Below, in pieces: positions 1 to 9,382 of a stretch of 64,000 bases of DNA; the first letter of the stretch is position 1, and every line of letters starts with the position of its first letter. The notes below the pieces were generated by a model. That model worked only from the letters and a program-made list of their open reading frames with translations, was not told where the DNA came from and did no database searches. The position numbers were made by a program, and so were the translations under genes. The stretch is from Intestinimonas massiliensis (ex Afouda et al. 2020). GTDB taxonomy: Bacteria; Bacillota; Clostridia; Oscillospirales; Oscillospiraceae. The stretch is from contig NZ_LR131148.1 of NCBI RefSeq assembly GCF_900626285.1, forward strand, positions 396,891 to 460,890, written 5' to 3'.

Positions 1-200
1 GGGGCAGCGGCGACGTGCTGTCCGGCATCATCCTGGCCCTGCTGGGCCAGGGAATGCCCGCCAGGCAGGCGGTGCCCACGGCGGTGTGGCTCCACGGCGC
101 CGCCGGCGACCTGTGTGCCGCTGAGATCGGGGAATACGGCATGACCCCCTCCGACCTGGTGTCCGCCCTGCCCCGGGTAATCAGGGAGCATATGGAGTAA
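1..200 (+). CDS. nnrD: ADP-dependent NAD(P)H-hydrate dehydratase, 3' end (partial)
   Basis: The frame is already open at base 3 and ends at TAA 198-200, so only the C-terminal 65 or so residues are present. They begin with GSGDVLSG, the glycine/aspartate motif of the ribokinase-like YjeF C-terminal domain, followed by the family's helical tail (VWLHGAAGDL). This family repairs hydrated NAD(P)H with ADP as phosphate donor. In Clostridia nnrD often lies beside acpS, a LolA-like lipoprotein gene and alr, and the next gene here is such a lipoprotein. Whether an epimerase domain is fused at the N-terminus cannot be seen. Confidence 0.85.
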   Translation, partial: GSGDVLSGIILALLGQGMPARQAVPTAVWLHGAAGDLCAAEIGEYGMTPSDLVSALPRVIREHME

Positions 201-215
201 AAAGGAGGGTGGTCC

Positions 216-830
216 GTGGGCCGCTGTGTGGGAGTACTGGTACTGACGATGACCCTCTGCCTGACCCTGACCTGCTGCGGCGGGGAGGGGGGGAGCCAGG
301 CGGAGCAGCTGGCCCTGGACATCCGGGGAGAGTATATGTCCATGACCGGGTGTGCTGCCTCCATGGAGGTAATTGCCGACTACGGCCAGCGGGTATACGA
401 ATACGGTATCGACCTGACCTGGCAGCGGGAGGGGGAGAGCGTGCTCACCCTTACCGCGCCGGAGAACGTGGCCGGGGTCACCGCCCGGCTGGCGGAAGGG
501 GAGACCGCCCTGGACTATGACGGGGTGCGGGTGGAGACCGGTCCTCTGGACGACACCGGCCTGAGCCCGATATCGGCGGTACCGGTGCTGCTGGACTATG
601 CCCAGAGAGGCTATATCGCCGCCTGCGGGATGGAGACCGTGGAGGACCGGGAGGTGCTGCGTGTGGACTGCCGGGACCCGGAGGGGACGCCGGGTACCGG
701 CCGGGAGTGTATCCTGTGGTTTGATCCGGATACCCACGCCCTGCTCCGGGGGGAGCTGTCCCAGGACGGCTATACCGTGATCCAGTGCGTCTTTTCCGAC
801 TTTCAGACAGTCCCGGGGGCGGAGGATTAG
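216..830 (+). CDS. GerS/LolA-like lipoprotein
   Basis: 204 residues starting at GTG 216, 6 bases after an AAGGAGGG site. The N-terminus is a lipoprotein signal with a CC pair near residue 20 (LTLTCCGG). The rest is predicted beta-rich with alternating hydrophobics, as in LolA/LolB-fold lipoproteins. In Clostridioides difficile the LolA-like lipoprotein GerS, encoded next to alr, is needed for cortex hydrolysis during germination; the nnrD neighbour here fits the same neighbourhood. The function is inferred from fold impression and context only. Its stop overlaps the stop of the convergent MATE gene by 4 bases, leaving no room for a terminator. Confidence 0.6.
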   Translation: MGRCVGVLVLTMTLCLTLTCCGGEGGSQAEQLALDIRGEYMSMTGCAASMEVIADYGQRVYEYGIDLTWQREGESVLTLTAPENVAGVTARLAEGETALDYDGVRVETGPLDDTGLSPISAVPVLLDYAQRGYIAACGMETVEDREVLRVDCRDPEGTPGTGRECILWFDPDTHALLRGELSQDGYTVIQCVFSDFQTVPGAED

Positions 831-2170
831 GGCTCCAGCCCGTCCAGCCTGCGGTGGAGCACGCTCCGGCACAGGAGCAGGGCCGCGGCGCAGGAGACCA
901 GCTCAGCCACCGGGAAGGCCGCCCACACCAGGCCGGCGTGGAGGGTGCCCAGCAGCAGGGCGGCGGGGAGAAGGAGCACCACCTGCCGCAGCAGAGTGAT
1001 GGCCAGGCTGGCGTTGGCCGCGCCCAGGGCCTGGAGGGCGGAGCACAGTACGATGGACACCCCGGCGCACAGGAAGGACAGGGCGATGATCCGCAGGGCC
1101 GGGATACCCTCGGCCAGCACGGCGGCGTCGGCGTCAAAGATGCCAAGCAGCGGTCCCGGCAGGACGGCCATCACCACTGTGCCCGCCGCCATGAGGCCGA
1201 TGGACAGGGCCAGGGCGAAGCGGATGGTGCCGGTGATCCTGAGCCTGTGTTTGGCCCCGTAGTTGAAGCTGATGATGGGCACCAGGGCGTTGGTGATGCC
1301 GTACAGCGGCATGAACAGGAAGGATTGCAGCTTGAAGTAGGCCCCCAGAATGAACACGCCGGCGGAGGTGAACAGGGGGAGGATCAGATTCATTCCCAGA
1401 TTCATCACCGTGGCCAGGGCCTGCACCATGGCCGCCGGGATACCCACCCGCAGCATGTCGGTCAGAATGGAGGGCACGGGCCGGAAGCCGCGGAAGGACA
1501 GGGTGACGGAGGGCGTGCGCCGCACCATCACCAGTCCCACCGTCATGCCCACCAGCTGTCCTGCCACCGTGGCGATGGCGGCTCCCGCCACCTCCAGCCG
1601 GGGGAAGGGGCCGATGCCGAAGATGAGCAGGGGGTCCAGGATCAGATTGATGACTGCGCCGATGCCCTGGATCACCATGGGCCCCACCGTGTTGCCGGTG
1701 GCCTGGAGGGTGCGCTCCCCGGCAAACTGCATACACACGCCCAGGGAGGCGCCGGTGACGATGGCCAGATACTGGCTGCCGTAGGTCACCACCTGGGGCA
1801 CATCGGAAAAGATGCGCAGGAAGGGCCGGGCCAGGCTGACCCCCAGGGTCAGGAACACCAGCCAGCAGACCAGGTAGAGGAAGTAGCCGTTGGCGGCCAC
1901 CCGGTCGGCCTCCGCCCGGCGGCCCTCGCCCAGCCGGCGGGAGAGCAGGGCGTTGTAGCCCACCCCCACGCCCACGCAGACGGCCACCATCAGGGTCTGC
2001 ACCGGGTACACCAGGGAGAGGGCCACAAAGCTGTCGCCGCTGAGCTGGGCCACGAACATGCTGTCCACCAGGTTGTAGAGCCCCTGGATCAGCATAGACA
2101 GCATCATGGGCCAGGACATGTTCAGCAGCAGCCGGCGTACCGGCATCACCGCCATTTTGTTTTCGTTCAA
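827..2170 (-). CDS. MATE family multidrug efflux transporter
   Basis: About 447 residues with twelve hydrophobic segments and the MATE N-terminal pattern (MSWPMMLSMLIQGLYNLVDS). Such proteins export cationic compounds or metabolites using Na+ or H+. I place the start at TTG 2170-2168, because GGAGG (minus strand, bases 2182-2178) sits 7 bases upstream; the in-frame ATG at 2188 would put that ribosome site inside the gene. It lies downstream of a GNAT gene on the same strand, separated by a long perfect stem-loop, and no promoter is obvious in the gap. The substrate is unknown. Confidence 0.88.
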   Translation of the reverse strand: MNENKMAVMPVRRLLLNMSWPMMLSMLIQGLYNLVDSMFVAQLSGDSFVALSLVYPVQTLMVAVCVGVGVGYNALLSRRLGEGRRAEADRVAANGYFLYLVCWLVFLTLGVSLARPFLRIFSDVPQVVTYGSQYLAIVTGASLGVCMQFAGERTLQATGNTVGPMVIQGIGAVINLILDPLLIFGIGPFPRLEVAGAAIATVAGQLVGMTVGLVMVRRTPSVTLSFRGFRPVPSILTDMLRVGIPAAMVQALATVMNLGMNLILPLFTSAGVFILGAYFKLQSFLFMPLYGITNALVPIISFNYGAKHRLRITGTIRFALALSIGLMAAGTVVMAVLPGPLLGIFDADAAVLAEGIPALRIIALSFLCAGVSIVLCSALQALGAANASLAITLLRQVVLLLPAALLLGTLHAGLVWAAFPVAELVSCAAALLLCRSVLHRRLDGLEP

Positions 2171-2192
2171 GGAAATTCCTCCAGTCATACAG

Positions 2193-2238
2193 AAAACGGG
2201 TATTGGGGTACACGTCAGTGTGCCCCAATACCCGTTTT
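2193..2238. terminator. long stem-loop between GNAT and MATE genes
   Basis: Arms 2193-2213 and 2218-2238 pair over 21 bp (one G-T wobble) around the 4-base loop GTCA. T-runs lie on both sides: six T on the plus strand and four on the minus strand. The minus strand carries both flanking genes, so it may act as a terminator or partial attenuator before the MATE gene. No plus-strand gene ends here. Confidence 0.7.
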
Positions 2239-2266
2239 TTCCCGCGGCGTGGCAGCCCGCGGGGGC

Positions 2267-2819
2267 TCAGAATTTATGGATGTAGCGCAGATCGTGACAG
2301 ATCATGTTATGGGGGAAGGGCACCAGCTGGACGGTGCCGTCCCAGGCAAAGCCATGGCGCTCGTAAAACCGCCGGGCCCCCTCATTTTCCTCCAGCACGA
2401 ACAGGGCGCAGCCGGGATAGCCGCAGGCTTTCAGACGCCGGACGGCCTCCTCCAGTAGGATGGAGCCGTAGCCCCGGCCGGTGCAGGCCGGCTCGGTGTA
2501 AAAGGAGATCACCTCGCCCCAGCCGGCATAGGCGCTGGAATCGATGACCAGCCCCTCGCTCTGCCGGGGGCTGGGGCCGGTGCGGATGGGCCCGTAATTG
2601 CAGCAGGCCACCGGCTGTTTGCCGTCGTAGAGCAGCAGGCCCCGGCACCGTCCGGTGGCGTGGTCCTCCCGGAAGAAGGGCACCCAGTGGTCCTCGGTGG
2701 TCACATCCCGCAGGTAGTCGTCGGGCACGAACCCGGGATAGGTTGCCCGCCAGCCCCGGCAGTGAATGGCGCTCATGGCGGCAAAGTGTTCCTCCGTGGA
2801 GGCGTCCACAAAGCAGAGC

Positions 2820-2827
<8 letters not shown>
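2267..2827 (-). CDS. GNAT family N-acetyltransferase
   Basis: 186 residues. The pattern fits the GNAT fold: an N-terminal helix pair, the acetyl-CoA loop GRGYGSILLEEAVRRL (around residues 119-134, Q/RxxGxG/A type) and the C-terminal GARRFYERHGFAWDG strand/helix. The acceptor is unknown. Its ATG (2827) overlaps the end of the upstream activase-related gene by 8 bases, so translation is probably coupled and the gene belongs to the activase operon. A long stem-loop follows the stop. Confidence 0.88.
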
Positions 2828-4130
<1,303 letters not shown>

Positions 4131-4177
4131 AGAACGTGGTTCCTTTCGGTATGGTTGGCGATGGAGTGGGACAGCCC

Positions 4178-7144
4178 TTATGAAAGTTTTCTTTGGTCAC
4201 TTTCTTTTTCAAAAGAAAGTGACCGGGCGTCCATGGCCGCCATCAGGGAGCGGATCCGGATACGTACCGCGCCCAGGTTGCTGATGTCGTCGATCTTCAG
4301 TTGGGTGTACAGCTTGCCGCCCTTTTCCAGAATGTCCCGCATCTCGTCGGTGGTGATGGCGTCGGTGCCGCAGCCGAAGCTGACCAGCTGCACCACCTGC
4401 ATGTCGGGCTGGGTGCACACATACCGGGCGGCGTTGTACATCCGGCTCTGGAAGGTCCACTGGTTGAGCACCTTCCGGGGGGCGTAGCCCTCCAGGTAGC
4501 TGAGGGCGTCCTCCGTGACCAGCACGAAGCCGAGAGAGGTGATCAGGTCGTTGATGCCGTGGTTGATCTCCGGGTCAATGTGATAGGGCCGGCCGCAGGC
4601 CACGATGATGGGCATATGGTGCTCCCGGGCGTACTCGATGTACTGCTTTCCGGTCTCCCGCACGTCGTGGACGTAGGCGTCGTAGGCCTCATAGGCCGCC
4701 TTCACCGCACGCTCGGTCTCCTTCTTGGGGATGGAGAACTGTTCCTCCATCAGCTGGGCGATCCGCTTGCCGAAGTCCTTGTGCCGCCACAGGCCCACGT
4801 AGGGGTTCAGGTACTTGACCTGCTTCAGGGCGGGCACGTTGGCGGCCAGCAGCTCGGGGTAGTAGGCCACCACCGGGCAGTTGTAGTGGTTGTCGCCGAT
4901 GCCCTCGTCGTTGTTGTAGGACATGCAGGGATACCAGATGGCGTCCACGCCCTCGTCCACCAGGGCCTCCACGTGGCCGTGGAGCAGCTTGGCGGGGTAG
5001 CACACCGTGTCGGAGGGGATGGTGTGCTGGCCCTTCAGGTAGAGCTTCCGGGAGGACTCGGGGGAGAGGACCACCTCAAAGTTCAGCTTGGTAAAGAAGG
5101 TGAACCAGAAAGGCAGGTTCTCGTACATGTTCAGGCCGAAGGGGATGCCCATCTTGCCCCGGACGCCGTTTCCGGTCCCCTTGCCGTGGAGGGCGCGGAG
5201 CTTTTTGTACTTGTAGACCATCAGGTCCGGGTTCTCCACCTTGGGCTTGCCCAGGGGGCGGGAGCACCGGTTGCCCGAGATGAACCGCCGCCCGCCGTCG
5301 AAGGTGTTGACGGTGAGGGAGCAGTGGTTGGTGCACAGGTTGCAGGTGGCGGGCTTGGCGGTGTGGGAGAAGGTCTTCAGATCCTCCATAGTCAGGATGG
5401 TGCTCTTCTCCAGGTGGAGGTCCCGGGCGTACAGGGCGGCGCCGAAGGCCCCCATGATGCCCGCAATGGTGGGCCGGGTCACGTTGCGGCCCAGCTCCAG
5501 CTCAAAGGCCCGGAGCACCGCGTCGTTGTGGAAGGTGCCGCCCTGGACCACGATGTGCTTGCCCAGGTCGTCGGCGTTGGCCGCCCGGATGACCTTGTAC
5601 ACTGCGTTCTTCACGATGGAGATGGACAGGCCGGCGGAGATGTCCTCCACGCTGGCGCCGTCCTTCTGGGCCTGCTTCACGCTGGAATTCATGAACACGG
5701 TGCAGCGGGAGCCCAGATTCACCGGGTGCCGGGCAAACAGGCCCAGCTTGGCGAAGTCGGCGATGGAGTAGCCCAGAGCCTTGGCGAAGGTCTCGATGAA
5801 GGAGCCGCAGCCGGAGGAGCAGGCCTCGTTGAGCATGATGGAATCCACCGCGCCGTTGCGGATCTTGAAGCACTTCATGTCCTGGCCGCCGATGTCGATG
5901 ATGAAGTCCACGTCGGGGTTGAAGTGGGCGGCGGCCTTGTAGTGGGCCACCGTCTCCACCAGACCGGCGTCGCAGTTGAAGGCGTTCTTCACCAGATCCT
6001 CGCCGTAGCCGGTGACCGCCGCGCCCCGGATGGTGATCCGGTCGCCGCACAGGGGGTAGATCGTTTTCAGCTGGTCCAGCACCACCGCCACCGGGTTGCC
6101 CAGGTTGGAGTGGTAATAGGTGTACAGCAGGCCGCCGTCGGCGGCGATGAGGGCCATCTTGGTGGTGGTGGAGCCGGCGTCGATGCCCAGCCAGGCGTCG
6201 CCGGTGTAGGTGTGGATGTCCACCTCCGGGGGGTGCATGGCGTTGTGCCGGGCGGTAAAGGCCTCATAGTCGGCCTTGCTCTCGAAAAGGGGAGGCATGG
6301 TGTCCACCAGACCCACGTTGTCCACGCTGCGCTCCAGCCGGTCCAGCACATCGTCAAAGAGCTGCTCGCCGTAGTCGGAGGCGCACAGGGCCGCGCCGAT
6401 GCCGGCGAAGCAGTCACCGTCCTCGGGGAAGACGGCGTGCTCACTGTCCAGCTTCAGGGTCTCGATGAACCGCTGCCGCAGGCCCTTAAGGAAATGGAGG
6501 GGCCCGCCCAGGAACACGATTTTGCCCTTCAGCTCCCGGCCCTGGGTCAGGCCGGCCACCGTCTGGTCTACCACGGCCTGGAAGATGGAGGCCGCCACGT
6601 CCTCCTTCCGGCCGCCCTGGTTCAGGATGGGCTGGATGTCGCTTTTGGCGAACACGCCGCAGCGGGAGGCGATGGGGTAGATCTTCTCGTGCTTCAGGCT
6701 CAGTTCGTCCAGCTCATCCACCGTCACGTTCATCAGGGTGGCCATCTGGTCGATGAAGGCGCCGGTGCCGCCGGCGCAGGAGCCGTTCATCCGCTCCTCC
6801 AGGGCGCCGCCGAAGAAGATGATTTTGGCGTCCTCGCCGCCCAGCTCGATCACCGCGTCGGTGTCCGGTATGTAGGTATTGACGGCGGCGGCGGTGGCGT
6901 ATACCTCCTGCACGAAGTCAATGTCTGCCGCCTTGGCCACACCCAGACCGGCGGAGCCGGTGATGACCATGCGCACCTGCTGACCGGCCAGCTTGTCGGC
7001 GATGGAGCGCAGGGTCTCCGCCGCCCGTTCCCGGGCCTTGGAGTAGTGCCGCTCATAGGAGCGGAACAGCAGTTTGTTCTGTTCGTCCAGCACCACGACC
7101 TTGACGGTGGTGGAACCGATATCAATTCCGATCCGAAGGCTCAT
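4178..7144 (-). CDS. double-domain acyl-CoA dehydratase activase with C-terminal DUF2229
   Basis: 988 residues. Two ASKHA ATPase modules are visible: phosphate loops at about residue 7 (DIGSTTVKVVV) and about residue 320 (DAGSTTTKMAL), each followed by a cysteine motif for the bridging [4Fe-4S] cluster (GSCAGGTGAF and ACSSGCGSF). A DUF2229 region follows, with TCNLCTNHC and WYPCMSYN. The family powers electron transfer to radical-type dehydratases, and this fused size is common in gut Clostridia. The last dozen codons come from a palindromic repeat (4195-4224), so the original C-terminus may have been replaced. A sigma-A-like promoter lies upstream. Confidence 0.88.
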   Translation of the reverse strand: MSLRIGIDIGSTTVKVVVLDEQNKLLFRSYERHYSKARERAAETLRSIADKLAGQQVRMVITGSAGLGVAKAADIDFVQEVYATAAAVNTYIPDTDAVIELGGEDAKIIFFGGALEERMNGSCAGGTGAFIDQMATLMNVTVDELDELSLKHEKIYPIASRCGVFAKSDIQPILNQGGRKEDVAASIFQAVVDQTVAGLTQGRELKGKIVFLGGPLHFLKGLRQRFIETLKLDSEHAVFPEDGDCFAGIGAALCASDYGEQLFDDVLDRLERSVDNVGLVDTMPPLFESKADYEAFTARHNAMHPPEVDIHTYTGDAWLGIDAGSTTTKMALIAADGGLLYTYYHSNLGNPVAVVLDQLKTIYPLCGDRITIRGAAVTGYGEDLVKNAFNCDAGLVETVAHYKAAAHFNPDVDFIIDIGGQDMKCFKIRNGAVDSIMLNEACSSGCGSFIETFAKALGYSIADFAKLGLFARHPVNLGSRCTVFMNSSVKQAQKDGASVEDISAGLSISIVKNAVYKVIRAANADDLGKHIVVQGGTFHNDAVLRAFELELGRNVTRPTIAGIMGAFGAALYARDLHLEKSTILTMEDLKTFSHTAKPATCNLCTNHCSLTVNTFDGGRRFISGNRCSRPLGKPKVENPDLMVYKYKKLRALHGKGTGNGVRGKMGIPFGLNMYENLPFWFTFFTKLNFEVVLSPESSRKLYLKGQHTIPSDTVCYPAKLLHGHVEALVDEGVDAIWYPCMSYNNDEGIGDNHYNCPVVAYYPELLAANVPALKQVKYLNPYVGLWRHKDFGKRIAQLMEEQFSIPKKETERAVKAAYEAYDAYVHDVRETGKQYIEYAREHHMPIIVACGRPYHIDPEINHGINDLITSLGFVLVTEDALSYLEGYAPRKVLNQWTFQSRMYNAARYVCTQPDMQVVQLVSFGCGTDAITTDEMRDILEKGGKLYTQLKIDDISNLGAVRIRIRSLMAAMDARSLSFEKESDQRKLS
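4195..4224. repeat. palindromic element inside the 3' end of the activase gene
   Basis: Arms GGTCACTTTCTTTT (4195-4208) and its exact complement (4211-4224) enclose only TC. The palindrome is AT-rich compared with the gene and encodes the charged tail just before the stop at 4178. It may be a dispersed intergenic repeat that the gene reads into, or a weak terminator; only a genome search can tell. Confidence 0.6.
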
Positions 7145-7185
7145 AAGTTCACCTATCTACCTTTAATAAGAATTTCGTACCCATC

Positions 7186-7214
7186 ATAATATAACAAAAT
7201 TTCGACTTTTACAA
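7186..7214 (-). promoter_or_regulatory. sigma-A-like promoter for the activase gene
   Basis: On the minus strand TTGTAA (7214-7209), a 17-base spacer and TATTAT (7191-7186) stand about 40 bases before the ATG at 7144. The stretch is strongly AT-rich against the GC-rich surroundings. Confidence 0.55.
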
Positions 7215-7251
7215 GCCCAAAGAGAGAAATACAGGAAATACCACCGGAAAA

Positions 7252-7281
7252 GGGGGAATACGGCAGATGCCGCATTCCCCC
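7252..7281 (-). terminator. hairpin downstream of malQ
   Basis: Arms 7252-7265 and 7268-7281 (GGGGGAAT...ATTCCCCC) pair over 14 positions with one mismatch. On the minus strand the arm is followed by a short TTTT, consistent with termination of malQ. Confidence 0.6.
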
Positions 7282-7308
7282 GGGGTGTTCTTTTGTAAAA
7301 TTTGACGG

Positions 7309-8787
7309 TCACCGGCGGTAGGTGCGGGTGATCTTGGCCAGCTTGCCGGACACGGAGGGGTTGAGCGCCTCACCCCGCACCCGCCAGGACCAGTTGTGGG
7401 GTCCCATGGTGCCGGGAGAGTTGATCCGGGCGTCCCCGCCCAGGCCCAGCAGGTCCTGAAGGGGAGCGATAGCCAGGCGGCAGGGGGACATCCAGGCCCC
7501 GCACACCGCGCCCCAGCCGAAGCCCTCGTCCTCCCGCAGCCGCAGGTAGTCGAAGGCGTAGTCCCGCTCGGCAGGGCTGGCCTCGGAGAACAGCCACTGG
7601 ACGAAGGTGGGGGTATCGTGGGTGCCGGTGTAGATCACCGCGTCCCGGGGGCAGTTGTGGGGCAGGTAGGAGCTTTCGCCCACCGGATCAAAGGCATACA
7701 CCAGCACCTTCATGCCGGGCAGGCCGCTCTGGGCGATAAACTCCAGGGCGTCCGCCTCCAGAGCACCCAGATCCTCGGCGATGAGGGCCAGGCCGGACAC
7801 GCTTTTCAGAGCGTCCAGCAGGTCGTTGCCCGGCCCCTTTTCCCAGTGGCCGGAACGGGCGTCGGGCGCGCCGGCGGGGATGGACCAGTAGGTGTGGAAG
7901 GCCCGGAAGTGGTCGATGCGCACCACGTCGTACAGCCGGGCCATGTGGGCGGCCCGCCGCTTCCACCAGGCGAAGCCGGTCTTTTTGTGGTAGTCCCAGT
8001 CGTAGAGAGGGTTGCCCCAGTGCTGGCCCAGGTCGGTAAAGGCATCCGGGGGCACACCCGCCACGGCGGAGGGCCGCATGTCCTTCTCCAGCTGGAACAG
8101 CTCCGGCTCGCTCCACACCTCGGCGCTGTCGGGGGAGACATAGATGGGCATATCCCCGATGATGGAGATACCCTTGGAGTTGGCGTAGGCCTTGATGGCG
8201 GTCCACTGCCGGAAGAAGAGCAGCTGCAAAAAGGCCTGGAACCGGCACTCTTCCGCCAGCTCGGTCCGGTAGCGCTCCATGGCCTCCGGCTGACGCAGCC
8301 GGGCCTCATCCGGCCAGTCGGCCAGGGCCTTGCCGCCGAAGTGGTCCCGCAGGGCCAGAAACAGGACGTAGTCGGGCAGCCAGTCCGCCTCGTCCGCCAG
8401 GAATTTGTCCAGCAGAGGGGCGTACATCGCCCGGCCCCGCTCCCAGGCTTTGCGGAACAGGGGCTGGCGGTTCTGGTGGAGCCAGCTGTAGTCCACCCGG
8501 TCGGGATTGTTCCAGCGGGCGGAATTCAGCTCGTCCTGGGTAAGCAGCCCCTCCTCCTGGAGCAGGTCCAGGTCCAGCATCAGGGGATTGCCGGCGAAGG
8601 AAGAGGCGGACATATAGGGAGAATCCCCGCCGCCCGGCGGTACCAGGGGCAGGATCTGCCAGAACTTCTGCTTGGCGTCGGACAGGAAGTTGATGAACTG
8701 CAGGGCGGATTTGCCCAAAGTGCCGATGCCGTAGGGTCCGGGCAGGGAAAAAACGGGAAGGAGGATACCACTGGCTCTTGCTTGCAT
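7309..8787 (-). CDS. malQ: 4-alpha-glucanotransferase (amylomaltase)
   Basis: 492 residues from ATG 8787, chosen because AGGAGG lies 5-6 bases upstream and the protein then opens with the family's RASGILLPVFSLPGPYGIGTLG. Glycoside hydrolase family 77 hallmarks are visible: IGDMPIYVSPDSAEVW, VRIDHFRAFHTYW (nucleophile Asp region) and LIAEDLG (acid/base Glu). The enzyme transfers maltosyl units between alpha-1,4-glucans in glycogen or maltodextrin metabolism in the cytoplasm. It stands alone, with its own promoter-like sequence and terminator, apart from other glycogen genes. Confidence 0.95.
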   Translation of the reverse strand: MQARASGILLPVFSLPGPYGIGTLGKSALQFINFLSDAKQKFWQILPLVPPGGGDSPYMSASSFAGNPLMLDLDLLQEEGLLTQDELNSARWNNPDRVDYSWLHQNRQPLFRKAWERGRAMYAPLLDKFLADEADWLPDYVLFLALRDHFGGKALADWPDEARLRQPEAMERYRTELAEECRFQAFLQLLFFRQWTAIKAYANSKGISIIGDMPIYVSPDSAEVWSEPELFQLEKDMRPSAVAGVPPDAFTDLGQHWGNPLYDWDYHKKTGFAWWKRRAAHMARLYDVVRIDHFRAFHTYWSIPAGAPDARSGHWEKGPGNDLLDALKSVSGLALIAEDLGALEADALEFIAQSGLPGMKVLVYAFDPVGESSYLPHNCPRDAVIYTGTHDTPTFVQWLFSEASPAERDYAFDYLRLREDEGFGWGAVCGAWMSPCRLAIAPLQDLLGLGGDARINSPGTMGPHNWSWRVRGEALNPSVSGKLAKITRTYRR

Positions 8788-8824
8788 AAACTGGCCTCCT
8801 AAATAAAGGATAAAGAACCTCTGT

Positions 8825-8853
8825 ATTATACCCCTTTTGCCGCCCTGCCGCAA
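8825..8853 (-). promoter_or_regulatory. malQ: sigma-A-like promoter for malQ
   Basis: On the minus strand TTGCGG (8853-8848), 17 bases, then a perfect TATAAT (8830-8825), about 38 bases before the chosen ATG. Confidence 0.55.
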
Positions 8854-8859
8854 GAGCAA

Positions 8860-8887
8860 GAGGGGGAGGGCGTCAGCCCTCCCCCTC
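8860..8887 (-). terminator. hairpin spanning the stop of the DUF4358 gene
   Basis: Arms GAGGGGGAGGGC (8860-8871) and its complement (8876-8887) form a 12 bp stem; the stop codon of the DUF4358 gene overlaps the 4-base loop. There is no T-run afterwards, so termination strength is doubtful. Confidence 0.45.
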
Positions 8888-9382
8888 GATGGCGGAACGG
8901 ATGGTATCGAATACCCCGTCCTGATCCTCGCACATCACCAGCAGTACGGTCCCGTCGGACAGGGTGTCCAGCCGGGCGTTCTGGGCGATGGCATACTGAT
9001 CGGGCAGATACATCTGGAAATTCTGCTGCTGCCGGTCGATGAAGGCGGACAGGCCGTCCCACACCTGCTCCTCCTTCCCGGAGACAGGGCAGACGGCGGC
9101 GATGCCGTAGGCCTTCACGTTCATCAGGGAGGCCGACAGGGCGCAGGCGGCGCAGTCCGCCGGGTCCAGACCCAGGATGTCAAAGACCGCCTGGCCCAGG
9201 TCGTCCTCGGTAGAGGTGACCACGGGCACGGCTTCGTTGAGCTCCTGATCCCGGGCGGATTCGATGGCGGTGCGGTAGAGCTGGGTGCGCTCCTCCGGGG
9301 TCAGGTCCTTGCCGGCGGTGCTGCCGCACCCGGCCAGCAGGACCAAAGCTAAAGCCAGAGGGGCGATACGGAACGATTTCAT
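8873..9382 (-). CDS. DUF4358 lipoprotein
   Basis: 169 residues. The N-terminal signal ends in the lipobox LLAGC (Cys about 19). The mature part matches my recollection of DUF4358, with AYGIAAVCPVSGKEEQVWDGL and a tail reporting residue-by-residue variation (ARLDTLSDGTVLLVMCED). Role unknown; a membrane-tethered extracytoplasmic protein. Its ATG overlaps the clpC stop as ATGA (9379-9382), and its ribosome site lies inside clpC, so the two are translationally coupled. Confidence 0.75.
   Translation of the reverse strand: MKSFRIAPLALALVLLAGCGSTAGKDLTPEERTQLYRTAIESARDQELNEAVPVVTSTEDDLGQAVFDILGLDPADCAACALSASLMNVKAYGIAAVCPVSGKEEQVWDGLSAFIDRQQQNFQMYLPDQYAIAQNARLDTLSDGTVLLVMCEDQDGVFDTIRSAIEGEG

Noticed and set aside
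2189..2266. Insertion sequence end or attachment site at the 21 bp palindrome
   Set aside because: No transposase, target duplication or tRNA is nearby; a terminator or RNA hairpin is simpler.
4301..7189. Open frame of 962 codons on the plus strand opposite the activase gene
   Set aside because: Antisense shadow: low-complexity Val/Gly/His composition and no ribosome site, while the minus strand encodes complete activase motifs.
8788..8859. N-terminal extension of malQ to 8859
   Set aside because: The extension spans the promoter and the ribosome site; the product from ATG 8787 has the normal family N-terminus.
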